A DNA stretch of 64,000 nt, taken from Kitasatospora paranensis (lineage in GTDB: Bacteria; Actinomycetota; Actinomycetes; Streptomycetales; Streptomycetaceae). Made by a program: the position numbers and the translations under genes. The stretch spans positions 6,758,001 to 6,822,000 of the forward strand of contig NZ_BAABKV010000001.1 in the NCBI RefSeq assembly GCF_039544005.1, in the 5' to 3' direction. The notes beneath the pieces were generated by a model. The model saw only the letters and a program-made list of their open reading frames with translations. It was not told the origin of the DNA and did no database searches. Below, piece by piece: positions 8,052-18,732 of the stretch; position 1 is the first letter of the stretch; the number at the start of each line of letters is the position of its first letter.

Positions 8052-9598
8052 CTAGACGTCGGCGGGGGTCTCGACCGCGGTGTCCGCGCCGGAGCGGTCG
8101 ATGTCGCTCTCCCGGACGAGCCAGAGTGCCAGCGCCGCACCGGCCAGGCTCACCACGGCGCCCATCAGCAGCACGGTGTTCAGCCCGGACAGGAAGCCGG
8201 CCCGGGCCGCGTCCGACAGCGCCTGCCGGGAGGCGGCCGGGGCCGCCGCGAGCACCTCCGGGAGGCTGCCCGAGGAGGCCACCTCCACCAGCTGGCGCGG
8301 GTGCGCCGCCTGGGCGGCCGGGGTGCCGGCGGTCAGCGCGGTGACCCGCTCGGTGCCGCGCCCGACGAAGACCGCACCCCACACGGCGATCCCGACCGCG
8401 ATGCCGACCTGCCGGAAGGTGTCGTTGACGCCCGCCGCCATGCCGCTGGCCTCCTTCGGCACCACGCTCACCGCCACGTCCGCGATCACCGGGTTGACCA
8501 GGCCGACCCCCGCACCGGCGACCAGGAAGCCGCCGAGCAGGGTCGTCCAGGTGTCGTCCGCGGTGATGCCGCCCATCAGCAGCAGGCCGACGCCGACCGC
8601 GGCGAGGCCGACGCCCAGCATCAGCCGGGCCTGCACCCGGGTCAGCAGCGCGCCGGCGAGCGGCGCCACCACGAAGCTCAGCACGGTGGTCGGCAGGTAG
8701 CGCAGGCCGGCCTGGAAGGGGGACAGCCCGAGGTAGTTCTGCAGATAGAGCGTCAGGTACAGGAACAGCGCGAACAGCGAGCTGGAGACCGCGAACGCGG
8801 CGAGCTGGACCCCGGTGAAGGCCGGCCGCCGGAACAGGCCCAGCGGCAGCATCGGCTGCGGGACGCGCAGCTCGACGGCGACGAACGCGCCGAGCAGCAG
8901 CGCGCAGCCGGTGAACAGCCCGACGATCAGCGCGCTGCCCCAGCCCTCGGCGTTGCCCCGGACGAGGGCCAGCACCAGCAGGAAGAGCGCGAGGCTGAAG
9001 GTCGCCACGCCGGCCCAGTCGATCCCGGTCGCGTTCGGGTCGCGGCTCTCCCGCAGCTTCAGGAAGGTGAGCACCACCGCCGCCGCGCCGATCGGCACGT
9101 TCAGGTAGAAGATCGACTCCCAGCCCAGGGAGTCGGTCAGTACGCCGCCGATCAGCGGTCCGACCGCCACCGCGACACCGATCGTCGCCCCGTACACGCC
9201 CATCGCGGTGCCGCGCTCGCGTCCGGCGGCGAACTCCTGGGCGATCAGCGAGAGCGACACGGCGAACATCACCGCGCCGCCGACCCCTGCAGGGCGCGCG
9301 CCAGGTTGAGGAAGGTCGGGTTCGGGGCCACCGCGCAGAGCAGCGACGCCACCGAGAAGACCACCAGTCCGAACACGAACATCCGCCGCCGCCCGAGCCG
9401 GTCGGCCAGCGAGCCGGCCGTCAGCACCAGGGCCGCGAGCGTCAGGGCGTACGCGTCGAACACCCACTGGAGGTCGGTGAAGCTCGCGTTCAGGTCCTTG
9501 CGGATCGACGGCAGCGCCACGTTGACGACCGTGATGTCGAGCAGCAGCATGAAGGTCGCCACCGACACCGTGAGCAGGGTCCACCACCGGCGTTCCAC
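8052..9598 (-). CDS. DHA2-family MFS drug transporter, apparent frameshift
   Basis: A 14-helix EmrB/QacA-type proton-driven exporter of about 515 residues. The N-terminal part (GTG start at 9598, GAGGAG five bases upstream) shows LLDITVVNVALPSIRKDL in helix 1 and ADRLGRRRMF in the loop after helix 2. It then breaks within LARALQG at a run of four C (9284-9287 on the plus strand). One added base restores LARALQGVGGAVMFAVSLSLIAQ, and the rest runs intact to a TAG at 8052-8054. Later segments include GVYGATIGVAVAVGPLIGGVL (motif C) and SGMAAGVNDTFRQVGIAVG. The exported compound is unknown; no dedicated regulator is adjacent. Confidence 0.85.
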
Positions 9599-9695
9599 GG
9601 CATCTCCTCGCTCACGTCCGTCGTCACCGCTACGACCGTAGGCGACCGCGGGCCGTGACCCGTGGACGGAGCGCGGGCGCGTCGCGGCGGACCGC

Positions 9696-11051
9696 TCAGA
9701 CGGGGAGCGCGGGCAGCTCCGTCCGGCGCAGCCAGGCGTCGAAGAGGCCGTCCAGCGGGCGGTCCGCGTAGCGGCCGGCGTGCGCGGTGAAGTCGGCCGT
9801 GGTCACCGACGAGTGCCGGCCGGCCGCGACCCAGCCGCGCACCATCCGGAAGAAGGCGTCGTCGCCGAGCTCCCGGCGCAGCGCGTGCACGGTCAGCCCG
9901 CCCCGGTCGTACAGCCGGTCGTCGAACATCAGCCGCCGGCCCGGGTCGCCCAGGAGCAGGTCCTGCGGCTGCCGGGCCAGCTTGCCGTGCGCGATCGCCG
10001 CGCGGTGCTGCGCGGACGGCCCGCCGGAGCGCTCCGACCAGAGCCACTCCGCGTACTTGGCGAAGCCCTCGTTCAGCCAGATGTGGCGCCAGTCGGCGAC
10101 CGTCACGCTGTTGCCGAACCACTGGTGGGCCAGCTCGTGGGCGACCAGCCGCTCCGAGCCGCGCACCCCGTCGAGGTGGTTGGTGCCGAAGGTGGCCAGC
10201 CCCTGGGCCTCCACCGGGACGTCCAGCTCCTCGTCGGCCACCACCACGGCGTACTCACCGAACGGGTACGGCCCGAACAGCGTCTCGAACAGCCGCATCA
10301 TCTCCGGCTGCCGCCCGAAGTCGTACTCGAACTGCGGCAGCAGCCTGGCCGGCAGGTAGGCGCTCTGCGGCACGCCGCCCGGCAGCGCCTCGTGCAGCCT
10401 GACCTCCCGGTACGGGCCGATCGACAGCCCCACCAGGTAGCTCGCCGTCGGCGCGGACTGCTCGTACACCCAGGTGGTGCTGGAGGAGCGGGTGGTGCGG
10501 GTCAGCAGCCGGCCGCCCAGCACCACCGTGTACGCCGACGGCACGGTCACCGACACCTGGTAGCTCGCCTTGTCGGCGGGCCGGTCGTTGCACGGGTACC
10601 AGGAGGGCGCGCCGACCGGCTGGCTCGCCACCAGGGCGCCGTCGGTCAGCTCCTCCCAGCCCAGGCCGCCCCACGGGCTGCGCACCGGTCTGGGGTTGCC
10701 CGACCAGTGCACCTCGACGGTGAAGGCGGTGCCCGCCGCCGGAGCGCGCTCGGGGCGGATCCGCAGCTTGCCGGCCCGGTGCGACCAGCGGGGCGCCTTG
10801 CCGTTGACCAGGATCCGGCCGATCTTGAAGTCGGCGAGGTCGAGGGCGAACTCGCGCAGCGGGGCAGGTCCCGCTATGGCCACGATCCGGGCGCTGCCGG
10901 CCAGCCGGTTCGGCGCGGGCCGGTAGTCCAGGGTCAGCTCGTAGCGGTGCACCCGGTAGCGGCCGTCCCCGTTGTTCGGGAAGTACGGGTCCGTCGCAAC
11001 GGCCTGCTTGGTGCTCACCGGCTCGGTCACTCCCTGCGCGGACTGGGGCAT
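9696..11051 (-). CDS. M1-family metallopeptidase (aminopeptidase N-like)
   Basis: A 451-residue zinc peptidase. The N-terminal beta-sandwich (about 20-200) is followed by the catalytic domain with HELAHQWFG (zinc His pair and catalytic Glu) and the downstream zinc ligand in WLNEGFAKYAEW. The exopeptidase GxMEN motif is replaced by VEAQGLATFG. The protein ends soon after the catalytic domain, without the long C-terminal domains of PepN. No signal peptide is seen. The start ATG at 11051 lies two bases beyond the stop of the Pls-type synthetase, so the two are translationally coupled and the peptidase probably acts on, or beside, the synthetase product (inference). Confidence 0.88.
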   Translation of the reverse strand: MPQSAQGVTEPVSTKQAVATDPYFPNNGDGRYRVHRYELTLDYRPAPNRLAGSARIVAIAGPAPLREFALDLADFKIGRILVNGKAPRWSHRAGKLRIRPERAPAAGTAFTVEVHWSGNPRPVRSPWGGLGWEELTDGALVASQPVGAPSWYPCNDRPADKASYQVSVTVPSAYTVVLGGRLLTRTTRSSSTTWVYEQSAPTASYLVGLSIGPYREVRLHEALPGGVPQSAYLPARLLPQFEYDFGRQPEMMRLFETLFGPYPFGEYAVVVADEELDVPVEAQGLATFGTNHLDGVRGSERLVAHELAHQWFGNSVTVADWRHIWLNEGFAKYAEWLWSERSGGPSAQHRAAIAHGKLARQPQDLLLGDPGRRLMFDDRLYDRGGLTVHALRRELGDDAFFRMVRGWVAAGRHSSVTTADFTAHAGRYADRPLDGLFDAWLRRTELPALPV

Positions 11052-11053
11052 GA

Positions 11054-14000
11054 TCACTGCTGCCAGGCCTCGATCGGGTTGCCCAGCCAGCGGCTGTCGG
11101 CGGGAACGGTCTCCGCACGCATCACCAGCGACGCCGGCCCCAGCGTGGAACGCTCCCCGACCGTGCTGCCCGGCAGCACGATTCCGCCCGGGCCCAGCGT
11201 GGAACCCTCGCGGAGGACCACAGTATCCAGCCTCATGATCCGGTCGTGGAAGAGGTGGGTCTGCAGCACGCAGCCCCGGTTGACGCTCACCCCGTCCCCC
11301 AGGGTGACCAGGTCGGCCTCGGGCAGCCAGTAGCTCTCGCACCAGACGCCGCGGCCGATTCGCGCCCCCAGCGCCCGCAGCCAGACGTCCATCACGCCGG
11401 TGCCCGGCACCGCGCCGATCAGCCACGGCACCGCCAGGACCTCCACGAAGGTGTCCGCCAGCTCGTTGCGCCACACGAAGCCGCTCCACAGCGGGTGCTC
11501 CACCGCCCGGTACCGGCCGACCAGCAGCCACTTCGCGGCTGCCGCCACCGCGCAGGCCGCCACCCCGGCGGCGAGCAGCACCGGCCCCGCCAGCAGCGGG
11601 GCGTCCAGGGCGCACAGCGCCGCCGCGGTCAGCACCGCCAGCGCCGACGACGCCAGCACCGGCACCAGCCGGGCCAGCTCCACCAGCCCGCGCGCCCACA
11701 GCAGGCGGGCGGGCGGCTCGTACGTCAGGCTGACGTCGCCGGTGTCGGCCGCGCGCGGCAGCCGCACCGGCGGCATGCCCAGGTACGAGCTGCCGCGCTT
11801 GGCCTTCTTCGGGGCCGCGGACAGCACTCCGACCAGCCCCCGGTCGGGCACCGACCGGCCGGGCGCCGTCATGCCGGAGTTCCCCAGGAACGCCTGCCGC
11901 CCGATCTCCGCCTTGCCGATCCGCACCCAGCCGCCGCCCAGCTCGTACGGGGCGATGAGGGTGTCGTCCGCCAGGAAGGCGCCGTCGCCGACCTTCGTCA
12001 GGCTGGGCAGCGCCAGCACCGTCGACACCTCGGCCCGCCGGCCCACCCGCATGCCGAGCAGCCGCAGCCACACCGGGGTGATCAGCCCGGCGTACAGCGG
12101 GAAGAGCGTCTCGCGGGCCGCGTCCATCAGCTGGCTGACCGTCCACGCCTGCCAGCCGACCCGGCCGTGCAGCGGGTGGTAGCCGGTGCGCAGGCCCGTG
12201 CTCAGGAGCCGCACGAAGAGCAGCACCAGTGCCGCGTACACCAGGCCGTACACCAGCGTGGCGGGCACCACCGCGACCAGGGCGCCGCGCAGGGCCTGGC
12301 CCAGGCCGTCGCCCGGGTGGACGAACCGGCCCGCGGTCAGCAGCGCCGGGAGCAGCGCCAGCACCGGCAGCGTGCTCAGCCCGAAGCCGGTCAGCCCGTA
12401 CACCGCCGCCCAGCGCGGGGTGCGCGGCGGCCGCTGCTTGGGCCAGCCGCGCTCGGCCTTGCCGAGCTTGACCGCCGGCGCGCCGCCCCAGCGCTGCCCG
12501 GTCGGGATCTGGCCGGCCACGCCCGAGCCGGGCGCCACCTCGGCCCGCTTGCCGACCCGCGCCCCCGGGAACAGCGTGGACCGGGTGCCGATCACCGCAC
12601 CGGCGCCGATCCGGACGGCCCCGATCTCCAGCCGGTCGCCGTCCAGCCAGTAGCCCGACAGATCGACCTCGTTCTCCACCGCGCAGCCCTTGCCCAGCCG
12701 CAGCATGCCGGTCACCGGGGGCAGCGCGTGCAGGTCCACCTCCGGGCCGACCCTGGCCCCCAGCGCCCGGGCGTAGCGGATCAGCCAGGCGCCGGAGAGC
12801 CCGGTCGCGCCACTGGTCTCGGCCAGCCGCTCGGCCGCCCACAGCCGCAGGTGCACCGAGCCGCCGCGCGGGTGGGTGCCCGCGCGGACCCCGCGCAGCA
12901 GCAGCTGGGCACCGCCGGCGGCGATCGCCAGCCGGCCCGGTGCGGTGAACAGCAGCAGTGCGCCGGCGCCGACCGCCCACCAGGACGCGGTCGGCGCCCA
13001 CGGGTAGTCGCCGACGGCGGCCAGCACGTTGCCGAGCGCCAGCAGGGCCACCGTCCAGCGCAGCCCGACCAGCGAGAACAGCGGCAGCAGCGCCGCCAGC
13101 TGCACGGCCTTGGCCCGGGCGGGCACCGGCGCGATCACCCGGGCGGTGCCGTCCTCCGGCCCGGAGCGCTCCAGCAGCCGGGCCAGCTTGCGCAGGGTGG
13201 GCTGCTGGTAGACGTCCATCACGGAGACCGACGGGTAGCGGCCGCGCAGCAGCGTGGTGAGCCGGGCCGCGGCCAGGCTGCCGCCGCCGATCGCGAAGAA
13301 GTCGTCGTCCGCGCCGCGCACCGGGGTGCCGAGGATCTCGGCCCACTGCTCGGCGAGCCAGGCCTCGGTGCCGTACAGCTGTTCGGTGGGGCCGTCCTGC
13401 TCCAGGTCGGGCAGCGGCCACGGGAGCGCGTCGCGGTCGACCTTGCCGGAGGTGCGGGTCGGCAGCTCGTCGACCGGGGCGAGCAGCGGTACCAGCGCGG
13501 CCGGCAGCTCGGCGCGCAGCCGCTCGACGGCGCCGGCCCGGTCGAAGCCCTCCTGGACGACCAGGTAGCCGACCAGCAGCTGGTTGCCGCTGCGCGCGGT
13601 GCGCACCGCGGCGGCCGCGCCCGCCACCTTGGGCAGCGCCTGGAGGGCGGCATCGACCTCGCCGAGCTCGATCCGGCGGCCGCCGAGCTTGATCTGCTCG
13701 TCACCGCGGCCGAGGAAGACCAGCCCCTCCGGCTCCGCGCGGACGATGTCGCCGCTGCGGTAGGCGCGCTCCCAGCCGAGCGAGGCCAGCGGCGCGTACT
13801 TCTCGGCGTCCTTCACCTCGTCCAGGTAACGGGCCAGGCCGACACCGCCGATCACCAGCTGCCCGGTGCCGCCCATCGGCACCGGCTCGTCCGCGCCGTC
13901 GACCACGGCCAGCTCCCAGCCGTCCAGCGGCAGACCGATCCTGACCGGGCCCTCCCCGGTCAGCAGCGACCCGCAGGCGACCACGGTGGCCTCGGTGGGG

Positions 14001-14926
14001 CCGTACGTGTTCCAGACCTCGCGGCCCTCGGTGACCAGCCGCTCCACCAGCTCCGGCGGGCAGGCCTCGCCGCCGAAGATCAGCAGCCGGACCTCGTTCA
14101 GTGCCTCCGACGGCCACAGCGCGGCCAGGGTCGGGACGGTGGAGATCACCGAGATCTCCTGGTCGGCCAGCCAGGGGCCGAGGTCGGCGCCGCTGCGGAC
14201 CTGGGCGCGGGGCACCGGGACGAGGCAGGCGCCGTACCGCCAGGCGAGCCACATCTCCTCGCAGGAGGCGTCGAACGCCACCGACAGCCCGGCCATCACC
14301 CGGTCGCCGGGCCCGATCGGCTCGTCCTGGAGGAACATCGCCGCCTCGGCGTCCACGAACGCGGCCGCGTTGCGGTGGGTGACCGCGACGCCCTTGGGCC
14401 GGCCGGTGGAGCCGGAGGTGAAGATGATCCAGGCGTCGTGGCCCGGCGTGGGGCGGCCGGGCTCCGTCCGCCCGATCCGCAGGTCGGTGAGGGCCAGGCC
14501 GGTGGTGAGCACCGCCTTCACGCCGGCCTCGCCGAACACCAGCTCGGCGCGCTCGTCCGGGTCCTCGGCGTCCACCGGCACGTAGGCGGCGCCGACCGCG
14601 AGCACCGCCAGCACGGCCACGTACAGGTCGTTGGTGCCGGACGGCACGCGGACCCCGACCCGGTCGCCCAGGCCCACCCCGGCCGCGGCCAGCCGGGCCC
14701 GCAGGTCCTCGATCTCGGCGGCGAGGGCGGCGTAGCTGAGCACCGTCGTGCCGTCGTCGAGGGCGGGCTCGTGCGGGTGCGCCGCGGTGGTGGCGGCCAG
14801 GATGTCCACCAGGGTGCGGGCCGCGGGTGCGGCCCGGCCGGGGAACAGCGCGGCGTGCCCGGGTGCGTCGGTGCCTGCGGACGGGGCGCCTTCGCTCGGC
14901 GCACCTTCCCTCGTCGTGACAGCCAT
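11054..14926 (-). CDS. Pls/PosA-type nonribosomal peptide synthetase (A-T plus membrane C-terminal region)
   Basis: A 1,290-residue single-module synthetase. The adenylation domain (about 35-520) has A3 TSGSTGRPKGVAVTHRN, A5 NTYGPTEATV and A10 RTSGKVDRDALPW. The carrier domain follows at about 530-615, with its serine in IGGGSLAAARL. The C-terminal half is the Pls/PosA terminal region: several hydrophobic membrane blocks alternating with left-handed beta-helix hexapeptide repeats (for example IGTRSTLFPGARVGKRAEVAPGSG). epsilon-Poly-lysine synthetase has this general layout of A-T plus membrane-embedded tandem domains, but the amino acid used here cannot be read reliably. ATG 14926 is preferred over an upstream in-frame start at 14950. 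It is coupled to the M1 peptidase downstream. Confidence 0.9.
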   Translation of the reverse strand: MAVTTREGAPSEGAPSAGTDAPGHAALFPGRAAPAARTLVDILAATTAAHPHEPALDDGTTVLSYAALAAEIEDLRARLAAAGVGLGDRVGVRVPSGTNDLYVAVLAVLAVGAAYVPVDAEDPDERAELVFGEAGVKAVLTTGLALTDLRIGRTEPGRPTPGHDAWIIFTSGSTGRPKGVAVTHRNAAAFVDAEAAMFLQDEPIGPGDRVMAGLSVAFDASCEEMWLAWRYGACLVPVPRAQVRSGADLGPWLADQEISVISTVPTLAALWPSEALNEVRLLIFGGEACPPELVERLVTEGREVWNTYGPTEATVVACGSLLTGEGPVRIGLPLDGWELAVVDGADEPVPMGGTGQLVIGGVGLARYLDEVKDAEKYAPLASLGWERAYRSGDIVRAEPEGLVFLGRGDEQIKLGGRRIELGEVDAALQALPKVAGAAAAVRTARSGNQLLVGYLVVQEGFDRAGAVERLRAELPAALVPLLAPVDELPTRTSGKVDRDALPWPLPDLEQDGPTEQLYGTEAWLAEQWAEILGTPVRGADDDFFAIGGGSLAAARLTTLLRGRYPSVSVMDVYQQPTLRKLARLLERSGPEDGTARVIAPVPARAKAVQLAALLPLFSLVGLRWTVALLALGNVLAAVGDYPWAPTASWWAVGAGALLLFTAPGRLAIAAGGAQLLLRGVRAGTHPRGGSVHLRLWAAERLAETSGATGLSGAWLIRYARALGARVGPEVDLHALPPVTGMLRLGKGCAVENEVDLSGYWLDGDRLEIGAVRIGAGAVIGTRSTLFPGARVGKRAEVAPGSGVAGQIPTGQRWGGAPAVKLGKAERGWPKQRPPRTPRWAAVYGLTGFGLSTLPVLALLPALLTAGRFVHPGDGLGQALRGALVAVVPATLVYGLVYAALVLLFVRLLSTGLRTGYHPLHGRVGWQAWTVSQLMDAARETLFPLYAGLITPVWLRLLGMRVGRRAEVSTVLALPSLTKVGDGAFLADDTLIAPYELGGGWVRIGKAEIGRQAFLGNSGMTAPGRSVPDRGLVGVLSAAPKKAKRGSSYLGMPPVRLPRAADTGDVSLTYEPPARLLWARGLVELARLVPVLASSALAVLTAAALCALDAPLLAGPVLLAAGVAACAVAAAAKWLLVGRYRAVEHPLWSGFVWRNELADTFVEVLAVPWLIGAVPGTGVMDVWLRALGARIGRGVWCESYWLPEADLVTLGDGVSVNRGCVLQTHLFHDRIMRLDTVVLREGSTLGPGGIVLPGSTVGERSTLGPASLVMRAETVPADSRWLGNPIEAWQQ

Positions 14927-15009
14927 CCGTCCTCGTCCTCGTCCCCGCATCGCGTGGCCCGCTCCGCACGAGGCGGCGCACCGGCGCCGCTCACGTCGAC
15001 CCGAAGCAG

Positions 15010-15042
15010 GACAACCCCGCCGATTCTATCGGCGGGGTTGTC
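15010..15042. terminator. Terminator downstream of the polyprenyl synthase gene
   Basis: A perfect 14-bp stem (GACAACCCCGCCGA / TCGGCGGGGTTGTC) with a five-base TTCTA loop, between the polyprenyl synthase stop (15131) and the start of the peptide synthetase. It most likely ends the minus-strand synthase transcript. Confidence 0.8.
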
Positions 15043-15130
15043 GTCGGGCGGGACCTGAAGGCCTCGGCCGGCCCGGTTGCGCCCGCTCGGGCGAGGGCGG
15101 GCGGGCCGGCCCCGCCCCTCCGGAGCGTGC

Positions 15131-16215
15131 TCAGGCCGCCGCGGGAACGGATCCGGCGCGCACCGGGTCGGCGGTCGCCAGCTCGGTCAGGGCGGTGCGG
15201 ACCTCGTCGGTGAGCTCGGTCTCCGCCAGGATGGCGACCGCCTCGGCCCGCCGGGCGTCGAGCATCGCCTTGATCGCGGTGCGGGCGCCGGTCTCCTCGA
15301 TGGCCCGGCGCAGCGCGGCGGCCCCGGCCTCGTCGAGGTCGGGGTCGCCGTGGTGGCGTTCGAAGACGGCGAGCTGGGCCGGGGTGGCGTTCTCCATCGC
15401 CCAGGAGAGCAGGACGGTCATGCACCCGTTGCGGAAGTCGTCGGTGCTGGACTTGCCGGTGACCCGCTCGTCGCCGAACACGCTCATCAGGTCGTCCTGG
15501 AGCTGGTATGCCTCGCCGACCGCCTCGCCGAAGCGCTTGAACGCGTCGAGGACCTCCTCGGGGGCGTCCGCGAGGGCGGCGCCGAACTGGAGCGGGTACA
15601 TGGTGTTCGAGCGCGCGGTCTTGAGGAGGGCGACGTTCATCGCCTGGTCGATCGAGGGGAGCGGCGGGCCCGCTCCTCCATGTCGAGGTACTGGCCCAGC
15701 CACACCTCGGAACGCAGCAGGTCGTTGGGCAGCCGGCGGGTGGCGAGCTGCTTCGGGTCCATGCCGCTGGCGAACATCAGCTCGTCCGACCAGGCCCAGG
15801 CGATGTCGGTGAGGCAGAGGGTCTGCACGAGGGCGTAGTGGTCGCTGTCGCCGCGCCACCCGCGCTCGCGGTGCAGGTCGGCGAGTCTGCGGTGGAGGGC
15901 GGGCAGGCCGCGGCGGGTGTCGCTCTGGTCGAAGATGTCGTCGACGATGAGGGCGGCCCAGTGGAAGAGTTCGAGGGCGGCGCCGATGGCGATGATCTCG
16001 GGGCCGTCGGGGCGGCCGCCGGCCTGCCAGCCCCAGTAGGCCCACATGCCCTGGAGCCGCTTGCCGCCCTCCAGGACGCACTCCTTGATCAGGTGGGCGG
16101 CCTCGCCGGCCCGCAGGTCGCCGAGTTCGGCGATCTTCCGGTCCAGGAAGCGGGTCAGTTCGGCGTCGACTCGGGACGGTATGTTCCTGGCCTGCGTGGT
16201 GGGGAACAGCGTCAT
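15131..16215 (-). CDS. Polyprenyl diphosphate synthase, apparent frameshift
   Basis: An isoprenyl diphosphate synthase of about 361 residues. The first aspartate-rich motif is VDDIFDQSD (DDxxD), preceded by GGKRLQGMWAYWGW. The second is QLQDDLMSVFGDERVTGKS, where the usual last Asp of DDxxD is displaced. The start ATG at 16215 has GAGGAG five bases upstream. The frame breaks after YLDMEERAR near 15662-15670. One restored base gives ERARPLPSIDQAMNVALLKT, and the remainder reads through to the TGA at 15131. Product chain length is not predictable by eye. It shares strand with the Nudix gene 129 bp upstream and lies beside the conservon. Confidence 0.82.
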
Positions 16216-16344
16216 CGTGGCTCCTCGTGGCCGGTGCACGACCGGCGGCAGGGGCACCTGTGGGTGCGGGGGGACGGGCGTGCTGATGCATGCCGCGGGG
16301 GAGCGGCGGTACGGGGGAGAGCGGGAGAGAGGTGCCCGGGCGGG

Positions 16345-16811
16345 TCAGACGGGTGCCAGCGGGCCGTCGAGCCAGCAGGTCTCGAAGGTCCGGCTGTCGG
16401 CCCGGGCCGCGATGGCGGCGGCGCTGATCGGGGAGATCGGCTGCGGAAGGCCGTCCGGGGGAACCAGGCGAGGCGCCGACACAGGTCGGGCTCCAGGTTG
16501 TCCGGCGCCCCCGTCCAGTGCCGGGCGGTGAAGAAGGCGGTGAGTGCCCTGATCTCCGTACCCTCGCGGTAGTCGACCGTCACGACGTGCGCGAGGTCGT
16601 CGGGGTCGATGCCGATGCCGAGTTCCTCGCGGGCCTCGCGCACCGCGGCCTCGGGGAGCGTCTCGCCGCCCTTCAGATGACCGGCCGGGACGCTCCAGTA
16701 GCCGTCGGCCCAGCGGGTTCCGGAGCGCAGGGCCAGCAGGACGTGGCCGTCATCCCGATAGAGCATCAGATTGACGCCGAGTGAAGTCGAGTCCTGCGTG
16801 GCCGGGTTCAC
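16345..16811 (-). CDS. Nudix hydrolase, apparent frameshift
   Basis: A Nudix protein of about 155 residues. The complete Nudix box GHLKGGETLPEAAVREAREELGI is present around residues 43-65, so a nucleoside-diphosphate-linked substrate is expected. The sequence is an ordinary Nudix fold and not an IPP isomerase. The frame is lost in a five-G run (plus strand 16457-16461) after RRLAWFP. With one more base the protein continues PDGLPQPISPISAAAIA and ends TCWLDGPLAPV at a TGA (16345-16347). The start is GTG at 16811 with a weak AAGGGA site. It is the first gene of a two-gene unit with the polyprenyl synthase. Confidence 0.75.
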
Positions 16812-17227
16812 GATCGGACGGTTCCCTTCGTTCTTGATCGTCGGAGTCGTTTCCCATTACGTCATGTCAGAAACAGTTCTCACCAGAGAAACTGGACAGT
16901 AGTTGACCGCAGGTGCTCGAAACCGAAAGGATCAAGCCACATGCGGTCGCGCGGAGGCCACGGCCGTGATACCTCCAAAGGCTCCCACCTGCACCGCTTG
17001 TGACTCTTTGTCAGAGTGGATGTGGACATGGCTGATTGGGGGATCCGGCCGCACGTATCAGGCTATGATCCCTACGGCGCTTATGTCTTGTCCCGATTGG
17101 GCCGTATTGTCCCCGCATTCGGCCCGGGTCCGCAGGGCGGCCGACCCGCGGCCGCGCCGCTCCTCGTCGACCCCCGAGACCTGCGCCGACAGGCCTCCCC
17201 GATCGTCGTCAACCCCCAAGGATGCAG
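16812..17227. other. Divergent intergenic region between Nudix and conservon genes
   Basis: This 416-bp stretch has no supported gene and must hold the promoters of both flanking units. It contains an imperfect inverted repeat at 16875-16895 (CAGTTCTC, ACCA, GAGAAACTG, one bulged base) that could be a regulator site near the Nudix start, and a possible -10 hexamer TATGAT at 17064-17069 for the conservon. I could not find a convincing matching -35 element. Confidence 0.4.
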
Positions 17228-18729
17228 ATGGTTCGCGCTGGATCACCACCTGGAAGCGAACGACTCGCCACCGCTGCCCTCTGGCTGCTTCCCCCGGCCG
17301 TCCTGGCCGGATTCGCCGCTGCGGCCTACGCCGCGCACGGCCAGACCCGCACCGCCGTCCTGTGGTGCGGAACCGCCGCGGCCGTCGTCGTCGCCCTCAC
17401 CGTGGCCGAAGCCACCCGGCGTGCACGCGCCAACGCGCGCTCCCTGGCCCGGGCCGCCGAACTCCAGCAGCGCTTCGCCGCGTTGGACGACCAGTGGCAG
17501 CGCAGACTGATCGAGCAGGAGGCCGAGACGGCCCGGCTCGCCGATGTCGTGCTGCCCGAGGCGATCACCCGCCTGCAGACCGGCACCACCGCCGACGAGG
17601 TGCTCCGCTCCTCCGCGCCCGGCGCCGACGGTCAGCCCCAACTCCAGTCCGCGCACCGGCGCGTGCTGCACGCCGTGGTGGACGCCGTCCAGGCCGAGGA
17701 GGACCTGCGCGACTCCGCGCAGCGCTCCTTCGTCAACATCGCCCGCCGCGTCCAGTCCATCGTCCACCAGCAGGCCCAGGACCTGCGGCAGATGCAGGAC
17801 CGGCACGGCCGCGACCCGGAGGTCTTCGGCGACCTCCTGCACCTCGACCACGGCACCGCCCTGATCGGCCGGCTCGCCGACAGCATCGCCGTCCTCGGCG
17901 GCGCCCGCCCCGGCCGCCAGTGGCACCGGGCCGTCCCGATGTTCAGCGTCCTGCGCGGCGCGATGTCCCGGATCGTCGACTACCAGCGGGTGGACCTGCA
18001 CTCCGTCTCCGAGGTCGCCGTCGTCGGCCCCGCCGTCGAACCGCTGATCCACGCGCTCGCCGAACTCCTCGACAACGCCACCCGTTACTCCCCGCCGCAC
18101 ACCCGGGTCCACCTCACCGCCATCGAGATCCCCTCGGGCATCGCGGTGGAGATCGAGGACAGCGGCGTCGGCCTCAGCGAGGAGGCCCGGCGGCGGGCCG
18201 AGCGCGTGCTCTCCGACGCGCCCAGCGGCCTCGACCTCGCCGACCTCGGCGAGGCGCCGCGGCTCGGCCTGTCGGTGGTCGGCCGCCTCGCGCAGGCCAA
18301 CAACTTCCGTGTCTCGCTGCGCCCTTCCGCGTACGCCGGGGTCCGCGCGGTGCTGGTCATCCCCTCGGACCTGATCACCACCGTCCCGGCACCCAGCACG
18401 CCCGCCCAGGGCACCAACGTCCCGGCACCGCGCCGCTTCACCGCGCCGCAGCCGATGATGGCCGGCGAGCCGCTCGACGAGGCCGCCGAGGTGGAGCGCA
18501 ACGCCCACGGGCTGCCGCAGCGCCGCCGCCGCAACCTGGCTGCCGCCCCGGTGGCCACCCGTACCGCCCCCGCGTCGCGCCGGCCGTGCCCGCGACACCC
18601 GCACCGGCCGCTCCCGCGGTCGAACCGGGCCTGTGGATGGGGGCCTTCCAGAGTGCCATCTCCGGCGAGAGCACGGTGACCGTCGACGTCCGCGCCACCG
18701 GCGACGACTCGTCAGACAAGGGTGAATAG
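17228..18729 (+). CDS. cvnA: Conservon sensor kinase-like protein CvnA, apparent frameshift
   Basis: The first protein of a conservon, about 500 residues. It has two N-terminal membrane helices (about 13-35 and 43-62), a coiled-coil stretch and a histidine-kinase-like ATPase domain with N box LAELLDNATRYSPP, G1 VEIEDSGVGLS and G2 LGLSVVGRLAQANN. Conservon CvnA proteins are thought to sense a signal at the membrane and control the CvnD GTPase. ATG 17228 is preferred over ATG 17222 because AAGGA is correctly spaced. The frame breaks at a five-C run (18567-18571) in the Pro/Ala-rich tail. One added base gives AVEPGLWMGAFQSAISGE and a TAG at 18727-18729, three bases before cvnB. Confidence 0.88.
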
Positions 18730-18732
18730 CAA

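Noticed and set aside
15131..16811. A terpene biosynthetic cluster.
   Set aside because: There is a prenyl synthase and a Nudix enzyme but no terpene cyclase or clear tailoring genes; the P450 belongs to the conservon.
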